DNA from: Saxidomus purpurata
Taxonomy: Eukaryota > Mollusca > Bivalvia > Venerida > Veneridae
Assembly: GCA_022818135.1 (NCBI GenBank)
Contig: JAFMSR010000003.1
Coordinates: 9,527,976-9,591,975 of the forward strand
DNA: 64,000 nucleotides
Reading direction: 5' to 3'
The first letter of the stretch is position 1. Each line of letters opens with the position of its first letter. Below are positions 37,001 to 45,100 of this stretch, in pieces. The notes under the pieces are model-generated. The model saw nothing but the letters and a program-made list of their open reading frames with translations. It had not been told where the DNA came from and ran no database searches. The position numbers and the translations under genes were made by a program.

Positions 37001-37375
37001 TTACATTTCCTCTGAATTAAGTTAGATCCACGTATAAGTACTTCTTTTTTGCATTAAAGCTTGAAAAATTCATTTTGTGCAATAGTTATGTCATAGACTT
37101 GGTGTCATATGGTAGAGACAGTGCCTATCCAGTTAGCTCATAAACTATGTTTTACCTAATTCGAATGTTTAATACACAAGCCTGCACTTTCTGAAGAATA
37201 TCATTTTTTACATACTTTTTAATATATTATATTCTTTTTTTGCAGCAAATTCAACGCTATTAATGACGACATGGATCACACTAAAATTGAGACGATCGTT
37301 GTTAAAAGGGAATTAAAGAAGTTTTATGAGAAATTGTTTCCAAAACCGTCACAATTTGAGCTTGCAAAATCCTAA
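9940..37375 (+). CDS. GNPTAB: GNPTAB-like Stealth-family phosphotransferase, copy 1 (15 coding exons)
   Basis: Family role: GNPTAB is the Golgi enzyme that transfers GlcNAc-1-phosphate to mannose on lysosomal hydrolases. Coding exons: 9940-10077, 23813-24039, 24395-24570, 26048-26115, 27328-27417, 27807-27890, 28483-28551, 30540-30719, 31478-31648, 33001-33296, 35069-35221, 35517-35589, 36229-36308, 36843-36938, 37246-37375. They total 2031 nt (676 residues plus stop), all with GT-AG borders and compatible phases. Visible parts: hydrophobic signal anchor at about residues 18-33; CR1 DLVYLWANGSD at 91-101; CR2 with FEDN at 296-299 and CDD at 379-381; a six-Cys LNR module (Cys 411, 415, 425, 429, 434, 441); CR3 with PPH (His484) and Arg514 at sites conserved in human GNPTAB; CR4 with NDDMDH at 640-645. 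At 676 residues it is far shorter than human GNPTAB (1256) and has no C-terminal membrane segment. Family assignment is firm; true substrate is inferred. Confidence 0.87.
10346..11369. mobile_element. Long inverted repeat element in intron 1 of copy 1
   Basis: Arms 10346-10613 and 11098-11369 are close reverse complements (CTTAAAGTGATATTACCGTT against AACGGTAATATCACTTTAAG). The spacer of about 485 bp holds older, diverged copies of the same end (for example near 10980-11035). No coding frame. A diverged relative lies in copy 2 intron 1 near 48440-48630. Confidence 0.85.
12090..12140 (-). repeat. tRNA-like box B fragment (weak)
   Basis: On the minus strand, GTAGGTTCGATACGCTGC resembles the box B end of a tRNA-derived SINE. 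Too short to assign a family. Confidence 0.3.
12288..12690 (+). repeat. Interleaved direct repeats
   Basis: A block with ATTTTCACATGGCTTC-type sequence occurs at 12288-12345 and 12632-12686. Another (GCAGCCAGACGTTCAGTACA) occurs at 12425 and 12559. Order is Y-X-X-Y. A small G/GGT-rich run sits at 12245-12269. Confidence 0.7.
13476..13590 (-). repeat. tRNA-derived SINE fragment
   Basis: The minus strand reads a box A-like region, then CCAGGTTCGAATCCCGACTC (box B), then a body containing AATGGGTAGCAG, shared with the SINE copy near 31000. Degenerate. Confidence 0.6.
14496..14747. mobile_element. MITE: near-perfect 252-bp hairpin
   Basis: Two arms of about 110-120 bp (TTCATAGAATTTCTTCAAAC and its reverse complement) around a roughly 25-bp AT-rich loop at about 14615-14635. 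Few mismatches, so young or conserved. Confidence 0.88.
17736..18440 (+). pseudogene. Retrotransposon endonuclease domain fragment
   Basis: Open frame of 234 codons covering most of an APE-like endonuclease (IVYLSES, YRPPN, GDYN, SDHY motifs). The N-terminal part is in another frame upstream of a poly-T run near 17701, and the downstream linker is in another frame after about 18430. Part of the CR1-like element. Confidence 0.82.
18445..19293 (+). pseudogene. Retrotransposon linker fused to post-RT region, RT core missing
   Basis: Begins HKHAPIKEKRIKREHQPDWF and ends RCKYHTALFFARL. The frame stays open across the deletion point. It has the LGVYVDNVLNW and LPIFDYCCTIWG motifs typical of regions downstream of the RT in CR1/Jockey-type polyproteins. 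The final stop follows a T-run frameshift. Confidence 0.78.
19280..19543 (+). pseudogene. Retrotransposon polyprotein C-terminus
   Basis: Continues the preceding fragment in the next frame (LVYKIFNNMAPIYMSELI ... FKVWNDIPMELR, ending at TAG). The KxxNNxAPxYLSELI and WNxLPxxLR patterns are usual at the end of such polyproteins. Confidence 0.78.
19892..21688. other. Intron 1 of copy 1, unassigned sequence
   Basis: AT-rich with a short AG run at 20827-20841. Nothing coding or repetitive recognised. Confidence 0.4.
21689..22066. mobile_element. MITE-like element with about 25-bp terminal inverted repeats
   Basis: AAAGTTGCTCGCTCTCAG near the left end and CTGAGAGCGAGCAACTTT near the right. Inside, 21885-21911 is a perfect 12-bp stem with a 3-nt loop. 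AT-rich, no coding content. Confidence 0.78.
22600..23812 (+). other. End of intron 1 of copy 1, shared with copy 2
   Basis: GTCCAGTAGAATTCAGT (22747) and TTACCAAATAAGATAGATGG-type blocks recur at 51577-52660 in copy 2, so homology resumes well before exon 2. Confidence 0.75.
23813..24039 (+). CDS. GNPTAB: Copy 1 exon 2: luminal stem and Stealth CR1
   Basis: Follows TTTACAG and ends before GTATCG in phase 2. Encodes residues 47-121. It contains a CPTC motif, then the CR1 core DLVYLWANGSDPRF followed by an acidic/basic helix (residues 103-121). The usual Val of VNGSD is Ala here; copy 2 keeps Val. Aligns over its whole length with copy 2 exon 2, which is the same size (227 nt). Confidence 0.9.
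24395..24570 (+). CDS. GNPTAB: Copy 1 exon 3: CR1-CR2 linker domain
   Basis: Acceptor TTTCAG at 24394, donor GTGCAG at 24571. Encodes residues 122-180, including IPVIVVYPAMPL, which resembles the human GNPTAB stretch after CR1 (VPMLVLDPALP). The phases (2 in, 1 out) match the neighbouring exons. Same 176-nt size as in copy 2. Confidence 0.87.
24932..26005 (+). repeat. 51-bp minisatellite, 21 units, in intron 3 of copy 1
   Basis: Unit of 51 bp (ATGCCGCTAAGGGGTTATTC and onward). Because 51 is a multiple of 3, one frame (MPLRGYSNIRRREIILS) stays open for 372 codons; unit differences include many amino-acid changes, so this is not evidence of a protein. Units 3-7 resemble units 8-12 (255-bp higher-order duplication). 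Copy 2 intron 3 holds about four or five degenerate units at the same place (53850-54040). Confidence 0.93.
26048..26115 (+). CDS. GNPTAB: Copy 1 exon 4 (68 nt)
   Basis: Acceptor TTTTGCAG and donor GTAAGT. Encodes residues 181-203, ending in CFCGYI. The exon is nearly identical in copy 2 (54094-54161). It lies about 45 bp after the end of the 51-bp minisatellite in intron 3. Confidence 0.82.
27328..27417 (+). CDS. GNPTAB: Copy 1 exon 5 (90 nt)
   Basis: Acceptor ATTTCAG and donor GTAAGT, phase 0 on both sides. Encodes residues 204-233 (TNKGNPLAKKTLEHMYLVN and onward). Conserved in size and phase in copy 2. Confidence 0.85.
27807..27890 (+). CDS. GNPTAB: Copy 1 exon 6 (84 nt)
   Basis: Acceptor TTTTAG and donor GTAATA, phase 0 on both sides; residues 234-261, starting VDTVFQTGV. 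The sequence GTTAAGTAAG at the exon end contains a cryptic donor that would be out of frame here, but copy 2 appears to rely on it. Confidence 0.84.
28483..28551 (+). CDS. GNPTAB: Copy 1 exon 7 (69 nt)
   Basis: Acceptor TTTCAG and donor GTAAGT, phase 0; residues 262-284. ESAILVWDPYS matches the human GNPTAB SPAYLLWDLSA region just before CR2. Confidence 0.86.
28585..28730. mobile_element. 146-bp hairpin MITE in intron 7 of copy 1
   Basis: GGTTATTTAACATTGTACTG at the left and GTACAGTACAATATTAAAAA at the right, with arms of about 68 bp around a small loop near 28655. It begins 33 bp after exon 7. Absent from copy 2 at this position. Confidence 0.85.
29880..30095 (-). pseudogene. Possible transposase N-terminal remnant
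   Basis: Minus-strand frame of 71 codons, starting MADDLATEVQQAGASSTLRA and containing GSYKVFTPGKRDVVYSAI. The latter resembles the helix-turn-helix start of pogo/Tigger-like transposases by eye only. A decayed, insertion-interrupted relative lies in copy 2 intron 7 (about 59275-59650), so it predates the gene duplication. Could also be chance. Confidence 0.3.
30540..30719 (+). CDS. GNPTAB: Copy 1 exon 8: Stealth CR2, first part
   Basis: Acceptor ATTACAG and donor GTGAGA; residues 285-344. NRFEDNDQLKYSLRSVEKY, then IYIITNQQVPNWLN, closely match human GNPTAB (RFEDNEELRYSLRSIE; FIVTNGQIPSWLN). This is a diagnostic Stealth CR2 signature. Eight of 60 residues differ from copy 2. Confidence 0.95.
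30940..31140 (-). repeat. tRNA-derived SINE in intron 8 of copy 1
   Basis: The minus strand reads GATCGATAGCTCTGTGGTTA (box A), then CCCGGGTTCGAATCCCAGCC (box B), then a body with AATGGGTAGCAGCAATG. The best-preserved SINE in the window. Copy 2 intron 8 holds part of the same repeat in the opposite orientation. Confidence 0.8.
31478..31648 (+). CDS. GNPTAB: Copy 1 exon 9: Stealth CR2, second part
   Basis: Acceptor TTTTCAG and donor GTATTG; residues 345-401. LPTFSSPAIESYMHRIP is almost the human LPTFSSPAIESHIHRI. The acidic pair Asp380-Asp381 (MCDDFFFGK) matches the conserved NDD motif, with Cys replacing Asn. Five of 57 residues differ from copy 2. Confidence 0.95.
31793..32470 (+). repeat. 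Degenerate tandem repeats, unit about 110-130 bp
   Basis: In intron 9 of copy 1, GGTTTCCG...GAGAACG(C/T)TTGGGCGTA and GATGTGGAGGTTGG recur, followed by diverged GGTTTCCGCTCAAT units and GGTCAxGGTCACxGT stretches. A G-run lies at 32420-32433. Absent from copy 2 intron 9. Confidence 0.75.
33001..33296 (+). CDS. GNPTAB: Copy 1 exon 10: LNR module and start of CR3
   Basis: Acceptor TCAACAG, donor GTAATA, phase 2 out. Residues 402-499. The first 40 residues form one LNR/Notch repeat with six cysteines and the GNGKCD...WDHGEC pattern. Human GNPTAB carries two Notch repeats. Next comes NTMAMFNRKF and KYRMPPHVP, matching human [20 protein letters not shown]; His484 corresponds to human His956, a mucolipidosis site. 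Confidence 0.93.
33488..34657. mobile_element. Foldback element with GTCAAAA subrepeats, intron 10 of copy 1
   Basis: Ends are inverted copies (CCTTGGAGGGCCACTTTTGA against TCAAAAGTGGCCCTCCAAGG). Next to the ends are runs of TTGACTTTTGACT (33547-33582) and AAGTCAAAAGTCAAAA (34275-34400, 34550-34595). A GC-rich patch sits at 33744-33830. No transposase frame is evident. Confidence 0.8.
34781..34986. mobile_element. Small MITE-like inverted repeat, intron 10 of copy 1
   Basis: TTCAGTGGCCGTATCTTCCA and its near reverse complement CGTAAGATACGGCCACTGAA bound about 206 bp. Two internal ATCTTC(C/T)(A/G)AGGCGA units repeat. Confidence 0.75.
35069..35221 (+). CDS. GNPTAB: Copy 1 exon 11: Stealth CR3
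   Basis: The acceptor is CTTTACAG at 35068, not the TTTTCAG 7 nt further on, because only the former joins in phase (AG+T gives Ser500). Encodes FQEGFAKSSAMHFRSQ, then the QYTMAYYEFVSSAQ helix, matching human EEFDKTSFHKVR and FSYFYYLMSAVQ. Arg514 matches human Arg986. Donor GTTTGT, phase 2. The copy 2 equivalent is not in the window. Confidence 0.85.
35517..35589 (+). CDS. GNPTAB: Copy 1 exon 12: degenerate EF-hand region
   Basis: Acceptor ATCCAG, donor GTTTGC. Together with the end of exon 11 it encodes CEKKTGSLAYKDLENF, which aligns with the human EF-hand loop DTDQSGVLSDRE. The acidic ligand positions 1 and 3 are Cys and Lys here, so calcium binding by this loop is unlikely. Confidence 0.78.
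35845..36010 (+). repeat. tRNA-derived SINE, intron 12 of copy 1
   Basis: TAGGGATAGAGCGTCGGACT (box A region), then GTAGGTTTGAACCCAAGC (box B), then a body ending near CAGTACAAGTTAAAAG. Confidence 0.65.
36229..36308 (+). CDS. GNPTAB: Copy 1 exon 13
   Basis: Acceptor TGTTTCAG, donor GTACGT, phase 2 out; residues 576-601 (VFKQDSPQCELIIDILKTAN, then ITQLKYK). ITQL matches human DITQLNN. The reading frame stays open upstream to 36100, but the acceptor and phase mark the exon start. Confidence 0.78.
36843..36938 (+). CDS. GNPTAB: Copy 1 exon 14: before CR4
   Basis: Acceptor TTTTGCAG, donor GTAAAA, phase 2 on both sides; residues 603-633. HFVMIISNLKRTQKDLSKVL aligns with the human stretch FKMIRTNVSHVVGQLDDIR before CR4. 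Confidence 0.82.
37246..37375 (+). CDS. GNPTAB: Copy 1 exon 15: Stealth CR4 and stop
   Basis: Acceptor TTTTTGCAG; residues 635-676, then TAA at 37373. FNAINDDMDH and LKKFYEKLFPKPSQFEL match human FVCLNDNIDH and LRDFYESMFPIPSQFEL. In human the protein continues to a C-terminal membrane helix; here it ends three residues after QFEL. Possible AATAAA signals lie near 38096 and 38529, but the 3' end is not fixed. Confidence 0.88.
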
Positions 37376-39984
37376 CGTGTTTATTCATGTCGTCAGTATT
37401 TAAAAATACTTAAAACAATATTGGATCAATAGGTCAGTGTTTAAGGCGTTTAACTCCGGAACGGAATGTCCCTGGTTCGAAAGCCAGACGGAGCATGAGT
37501 TATATCCCCGGGCATAAACACTGATGTCAGGCCACGTATTTCTCAGTCCACCAAATTGTAAATGGGGTGGCAGCGATGAGAAAATGTTAATGTTCTCGCG
37601 CGAGGGAGATAACTTATGGAATTAGTGTTCGGATTCAACATACGTCTTACATAATTATGCTATAGTCGGTAGATTCATTCTTCTGTATGTGCGTCTGTTT
37701 GCTGGATGAGTGATGTTTTTGATGACGTTAAGTGATTACTCTATATGTTTTATCTTTTCGAGAGCGATGCAGTCACTCTTATAAACTAAACTAGAATCTG
37801 CAATACCTGTTTCTTTCGGTATTTTGTCAAGCTACACTATCCAAAACTAGCCTGCATTACCTCTATTTTGGCATTTTCTAAGCAAAAAAACAAAAAGCTT
37901 TTTTCTAAAACAAATATGACAAGTTTGACCCAATCATTATGGTAACCTTTGCTAGATATTACCACTTCTTAAAAATCATGGTTTAGATTTGAAAGGCAAT
38001 GGATATTCTTATACTGGTTTCTGTTACACAATCGATTTTGACGTCATAACGTTGTCTTACATGTCCACTTATCAAAATGTTGTTTAAAACAGTAAATAAA
38101 CTTAGAAATTCTTCACTTTTTAATCGACACACGAATCACATGAAATGACGAAACCTCTGTTTAAAATTATTATATTGCCCAGAAAATAGCTTTTGTTAGA
38201 ATCTTTGTTGTTTACTGTCCACTTGTCCTCCCTACAATATAACGTTTCGGAAGAAAGTTATGCCATCCCAATTGCAATGTTTCACTAACCTGGCATGGGT
38301 GGCAAGAACGGACGGGCAGACATACACGCATCAAAGAAGAGCACAACCGAATGTCAGAACTTGTATTGAACTTGTTTGACGGTTTTAGTTTATGAAATGA
38401 CATAAACGTAAAATATTGAGTATTACTGCATTGTATCTACATGAAATCAGTATTTTATCATTTAATTGCTTTCTAGTATAAGTGCCCATTCTGTGTTCTC
38501 TGTTATTACTATGAGTGACATGTTTTTCAATAAAATGCACAAGAAGTATATTACTGCGTAAGAAAAACGTACATTTTTATCTACGTATTTCCTTAAATTA
38601 AGTTTGAATTCGGTTTTCATTAAAAACTCATGACATGTACGTAATCAAGTAAATTACTCCCACCCAGGGGATTTATTCCACGTTATGTTTTCACTATTGA
38701 ACTTGAAGAAAAAAGAGGATTAAAATTTCATCTTTCTTTTCCTTTATCTAGTCATGTTAAAAAATAATAATCTATATTTTTTTCCATTCTTTATATAGTA
38801 ACTTTATGTATTATCTTCATGGCAAAACCAGTCAGAATTTTTAAATTAAGGTTGAACTTTTGTCAATTCAAAATATATTGTGTAGAATTGTTGCAGGACT
38901 GAAAACAGAAATAATTATTGAGTACTGAAGTTAGGTCTATCATTCTTGTCACTGTGTATTCTTTATATCTTGTCTTATTTTTCATTGTTAGCTTCTTTTA
39001 GCTTACTAAATATATGTTAAACTTTGTCATATCTTCCGTATTTGTCTCTTTGTTTTTTGTCAGGGTCACCAGACAAAAAACTCTCTCAAACTATTTTGAA
39101 ATCAGGCTTGTAGTTTCTGAAAAGATTTCTTTAAATTTCTACTGCATACATTTAAGACAAAATGGGCCCCGTGTTTTGACGGATCTGAATAGTTTTAAGC
39201 GGGCGAACGCCTAAATGAAAACGAAAAATTTAGCTTGAATCCGGTCAACAGAGACATCTTTACCCAAAGGTCTATTTTGTAGCTGTCTGTCTTAGTTACC
39301 TCCCTTAATTGTTAAACTTTAGCGTGAAATGATTATGTTGATTGTTAAAGTATTTAAAATCTTCCATATATTTATGTTAAACAAGAGTTTAGCTATTGGT
39401 TATATTGAAAAAAGTATTTATTTGGTAAATAAATTGTCATATATAAAATCTAATTTACTTCTGGTCGTGGTCAGTAATTTGTTTGCATTGCATTGGTTCA
39501 GGCGGCTATTTCCTGTCCTTACCTATTTCAAAACGTTTTCTCAGCAATTTGCTGAGAGTCCCAACGGGGAGGTTCCCCTGGTGGATCCCCGTATTTAAGA
39601 AGAATAGGGCTGACAATTCTACAATGTATTATTTCAAGAACTAAATTCTATTTGTCGTGAAACAGTTTGAATAAATATATAGGCTTGATATGCATTAAAA
39701 GATTCAGCTTGGTAGATTATTCATTCCGGAGATACGTAAGTCAGATATACCGAGAGTACGAACCTCGGGGTTGTAGCCACACTGTTAAGTGACCTTGTCC
39801 TGAAAGTAAATTTACCCCCGTAACTCCCAGTACAGCTTCGGCTGCACTTGCATTATTCTGAGCCGAACTCGAGGGTTGCAGTTACTACAGCCACGGAGTC
39901 GACTTGGGACGTCGCTATTCTCCTATATTAAGGGTTTACGAACTGGAACAAAGTAGGGCCGGTTTATCTCTTTGCTTTCGTGAG
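37376..39984. other. Downstream flank of copy 1
   Basis: Apart from the SINE, no gene recognised. AATAAA occurs near 38096 and 38529. The last part (39560-39980) is GC-richer and may belong to an unidentified transposon. Confidence 0.4.
37425..37620 (+). repeat. tRNA-derived SINE downstream of copy 1
   Basis: ATAGGTCAGTGTTTAAGGCG, then CCCTGGTTCGAAAGCC (box B), then a body including AAATGGGGTGGCAGCGATGA. About 50 bp after the stop codon, so it may lie in the 3' UTR. Confidence 0.68.
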
Positions 39985-39985
39985 G

Positions 39986-40019
<34 letters not shown>

Positions 40020-40340
40020 TTTTTTTTTATTAAAAAATAAATAAATTAAAATAATTTTATTATTAAAAAAAAAAATTAAAAAAAAGGGGGGGGGGGGGTT
40101 TAGTTTTATAAAATAAAATAAAAAAAAAAATAAAATTTAATTTTTTTTTTTTTTTTTTTTTTGTTTTTTTTTTTTTTTTTTTTATTTTATTAAATAAAAT
40201 TATTAATTAATTTATTTTATTTTTATAAAAAAAAAAAAAAAATATATTTTTTAAATAAAAAAAAAAATTTATTTTATATTTTTTTTTTTTTTTTTTTTTA
40301 AAAAAAATTTTTTTTTTTTTTAGGGATATTTTTTTTTTTC
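39985..40340. repeat. A/T homopolymer block with G-run, probably corrupt consensus
   Basis: Almost only long A runs and T runs, with a pure G run at 40086-40098 and no C. Natural low-complexity DNA of this kind is possible, but the switching of homopolymers suggests a failed long-read consensus. Confidence 0.85.
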
Positions 40341-40723
40341 TCACACGACCGCCTTTTAGTACTTGAGTTCTTTAATTTCAATCAAGTGAAAAGTCCTAAC
40401 ATCGATTGGGAACTTTTTATCTGATGACTTAGAGAAGTAGAAATGGAAGTCTTCTCTCTCTGCTATTGGGTGATACAACAGTTTTATAGGTAAGGCCAGG
40501 GCATGTCATTGCATTCAGACATTTAAGTATTTTGTTTGTTCAGCACTGACCTGACTTAATGTAATTATTACTGTCAATTCAAAACTTGTTTTCATAGAAT
40601 AATATAAAAAGCAATAAAGTAATTTGATTATCCATTAGAACCAAAAATTAGCGAGGATTTTTTTAAAGACTTAGTAGACATAGTCGTAGTATCTAAACCT
40701 AACATATTTATAAAATTAATGTT

Positions 40724-41246
40724 ACATGATCTCTGCTAAATGTGTTACTTATTGCCGAACGTAAATAAACGACATGATCTCTGCTAAACGTGTAACCGAT
40801 TGCTGAGCATGTATAAACGACATGATCTCTGCTAAATGTGTTACCTATTGCCGAACGTAAATAAACGACATGATCTCTGCTAAACGTGTTACCGATTGCC
40901 GAGCATGTATAAACGACATGACCTCTGCTAAATGTGTTACCTATTGCCGAACGTAAATAAACGACATGATCTCTGCTAAACGTGTTACCGATTGCCGAGC
41001 ATGTATAAACGACATGATCTCTGCTAAACGTGTTACCAATTGCCGAGCATGTATAAACGACATGATCTCTGCTAAATGTGTTACCGATTGCCGAACATGT
41101 ACAAACGACATGATCTCTGCTAAACGTTTTACCGATTGCCGAACATGTACAAACGACATGATCTCTGCTAAACGTTTTACCGATTGCCGAACATGTATAA
41201 ACTACATGATCTCTTCTAAACGTGTTACCGTATTTTTCAATACCAT
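40724..41246 (+). repeat. 48-bp minisatellite, 11 units
   Basis: Unit ACATGATCTCTGCTAAACGT followed by GTTACCGATTGCCGAGCATG and TATAAACG. Starts are spaced exactly 48 bp (40724, 40772 ... 41204). The multiple-of-3 unit explains the open frames on both strands. Confidence 0.93.
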
Positions 41247-42189
41247 ATACGCATGTTAAACATATATAGTGGTAAAAGTATGCATTTTCTCTTTCAAATT
41301 AAGTGAAGTGCAGTGTGAGAAAATTGTACAATATCTTTCTTCCACAAACAAATTATTCATTTTAGTCAAAGAGACATACTTTACTTCATTCAAAAGAATA
41401 GAGAAAAACATTAAAGCTAGTTTTACAGATAAATTGTTTGGTCAGAATAAAAACATTAAAGAAAAGCTGCATTTTGTTTCATATCTTTCTTAAACTAAAG
41501 ATTTAATTTTGCCCATGATAAAACTTTATAATTTTCACATAACTCTCTTAAGTGAGAATAATTTTTCTGCATATAAAATGTTTTCAAGGTATTAAAGATT
41601 GCTTGAATGTAAATATGCCTAACATATCACCTGTAAATTATTGAAGAATATGCTTTTTTCTGATAGAAAACATTTTCACGTTTGGATAACAAACTAATTT
41701 CTTAAAAATAAAAGAAGTACAAAATAAAAGTAAATCAATTTGCTCTGCATGCCAATATAATTAATGATCTCTTTATTGGACCAAATGTCAAGTCTAAAGT
41801 TATCTAATCATAAAGTGTCTTATCTGTTAAGAGGTCATAAAACACTCCTGTGTGTATGTGTTTTTAAGGGGGAGGGGTAGGGGTGCACTTATGGAAGAGG
41901 TTTTAATTGTTTGAGAATCTATTGCTTAAATACTTCTTAATGTTATTTGTATTAACTTGAAAAAAGTCATGTTGATTAAGTAAAATCTAAAATGAATGTT
42001 ATAAATGTTTTGTTAAATAATTTGTACATTGTCTTCAGTGACAGTAATATCTTAATGAATAATGCATGCCAAGATTGGACAGTTTAAGACTGACTTGATC
42101 ATATTGTATGCAAATATCTAAATAAATCAGGTTTCCTGAGTCAATAGGTTTTCATGATAAATCACAAAAATTACTTAAGCTTAATGCAT
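41247..42189. other. AT-rich unique sequence between two arrays
   Basis: No gene. This is the segment whose second, blended copy appears at 44110-45060. Confidence 0.6.
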
Positions 42190-45100
42190 TGTAGTTAGAT
42201 TTCCAACACAGAGATGTACCTTACACATTCTCTAGTGCAGAGCTGTACCTTATACATTCTCTAGCGCAGAGCTGTACCTTATACATTCTATAGTGCAGAG
42301 CTGTACCTTACACGTTCTCTAGTGCAGAAAGCTGTACCTTACACATTCTATAGTGCAGAGCTGTACCTTATACATTCTATAGTGCAGAGCTGTACCTTTA
42401 TACACTTCTATAGTGCAGAGCTGTACCGTATTTCTAGTGCAGAGCGACCTACACGCTTCTATAGACAGAGCGTACTGATCTCGCTAAGCTGTACCTTATA
42501 CATTCTATAGTGCAGAGCTGTACCTTAAACATTCTATAGTGCAGAGCTGTACCTTAATACATTCTATAGTGTAGAGCGTACCTTATACATTCTATAGTGC
42601 AGAGCTGTAACGACATGATTTCTAGTAGAGCTGTACCTTATACATTCTATAGTGCAGAGCTGTACTTAAACGACAGTCTATAGTGCAAAGGTGTACCTTA
42701 TACATTCTATAGTGCAGAGCTGTACCTTAAACATTCTATAGTGCAGAGCTGTATCTTAACGTTCTCTAGTGCAGATGTACCTTATACATTCTATAGTGCA
42801 AAGCTGTACCTTATACATTCTATAGTGCAAAGCTGTACCTTATACATTCTATAGTGCAGAGCTGTACCTTATACATTCTATAGTGCAGAGCTGTATCTTA
42901 CCGTTCTATAGTGCAGAGCTGTACCTTATACATTCTATAGTGCAAAGCTGTACAAACTTATACATGTCTCTAGTGCAAAGCTGTACCTTATACATTCTAT
43001 AGTGCAGAGCTGTACCTTACATGTCTCTCTAGTGCAGAGCTGTACCTTACACGTTCTATAGTGCAGAGCTGTACATTATACATTCTCTAGCGCAGAGCTG
43101 TACCTTATACATTCTATAGTGCAAAGCTGTACCTTATACATTCTATAGTGCAGAGCTGTACCTATAAATTCTTATGCAGAGCTACTGCACACGTTCTCTA
43201 GTGCAGAGCTGTACCTTACACGTTCTCTAGCGCAGAGCTGTACCTTATACATTCTATAGCGCAGAGCTGTACCTTATACATTCTATAGTGCAGAGCTGTA
43301 CCTTACACGTTCTCTAGTGCAGAGCTGTACCTTATACATTCTATAGTGCATCGCTGTACCTTATACATTCTATAGTTACAGAGCTTACCGTATACATTCT
43401 ATAAAGCAGACTATATCTTTACATTCTATAGTGCGGCTGTTACCTTGTACATTCTATAGTGCCGAACGCTGTAAACTACATGTCTCTAGTACAAGCGTGT
43501 TACCGATATGCCGAACATGTATAAACGACATTCTATGTGCAGAGCTGTACCTTATAACATTCTACCGATGCCGAGCTGTACCTTAAACGTTCTATATGCA
43601 GAGTGTCTGCCAAACATGTTCCAGTGCCGAGGTGTCCAATCATGTATAAATGCATGATATCAGAGCTATTATACATGTATACAGATTGTCCTAACGTTTC
43701 ATGTATAAATGACACGAGCGAATCTCGCTCTAGGCAGGTAACACCTTTACGTGCAATAGCCGACCTTACCTTGTCACTATGCAGAACTGTAATCCGAGGA
43801 TATCAGAGTGTACCTTATACATTCTTGCAGACCTGTAACTTCACTGCAAAGGACACTTAAAGACAATTGAACAGGAATTGAGATTATAGTGGCCAGAGCT
43901 GTACCTTATACATTCTATAGGCGAGGTTTAGCCAATGTATAGACTAGCTTCTGTCTTTCATTCTATAGGCAGAGCTGTACCTTATACATTCTATAGGCAC
44001 AGCTACCTTATCATCTAGCAGAGCTGTAATCGTTTAGAATTTATAGTGCAGATGCTTTAAGTGTTAAGAACTTCTTATTGGAAAAACGCAGATAAAAATG
44101 AAGAAAATTATTAATACTACTTATATTTTTCAATACCATATACATTCATAGTTAATGACATATATAGTTAGTAAAGAGTATGCCTTTTATCTTTCAAATT
44201 AAGTGAAGTGCAGTGTGAAAAATTGTATAGTGCAAGCTGTATCTTTCTTCCACAAACAAACTTATTCATTCTTAGTGCAAAGAGACAACTTTACTTCATT
44301 CAAAAGAATAGAGAGAAAACATTAAAGCTAGTTTTACAGATAAATTGTTTGGTGCAGAACTGTAACTTAAACATTCAAAAGCAAAGCTGCATTTTGTTTC
44401 ATATCTTTCTTAAACTAAAGATTTAATTTTGCCCTATGATAAAACTTCTATAATGCAGAGCTGTACACTTCTCATAAGTGCAGAATAATTTTTCTGCATA
44501 TAAAATGTGTTCAAGCTGTACCTTAAATATTGCTGGAATGTAAATATGCCTTACATATCACCTGTAAATTATTGAAGAGTATGCTTTTCTTCTGATAGAA
44601 AACATTTTCACGTTCTGGATAACAAACTAATTTCTTAAAAATAATATAGTCAAGCGTAAAATTCTATAAAATACTTAATCAATTTGCTGACTGCATGCAT
44701 GTGCAAGCTATAACTTATACGATCTCTATTATTGGAGCTAAATTTCAAGTTCCTAGTGCAAGCTGTACCTAATCATCATAGTGCAATTCTTTATACATTG
44801 TTAGAGAGGTCATAAAACATTCTCTATGCAGGGCTGTGCCTTTACATCCATAGTGCAGAGCTGTACCTTATGCATTCTATAGGCATTAAGTGTACCTTGA
44901 GCATTCTATATGCATAAACCTTACACGTTCTTAATGCAGAGCTTTTTTAATTTATATCAGTTAACTTGTACAATCATAGTGCAGAGCTGACTTACGTTTA
45001 AATCTAAAATGACATGTTCTCTACGATATATGTTTACTTTAGTTAAGAGCTGTAACTTTACATTTAGTTACCTTAAACACTGTGGACAGCTGTAATACCT

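Noticed and set aside
40941..41259. Repeated-peptide frames on both strands (48-bp array)
   Set aside because: A unit length that is a multiple of 3 keeps frames open by arithmetic; no homology.
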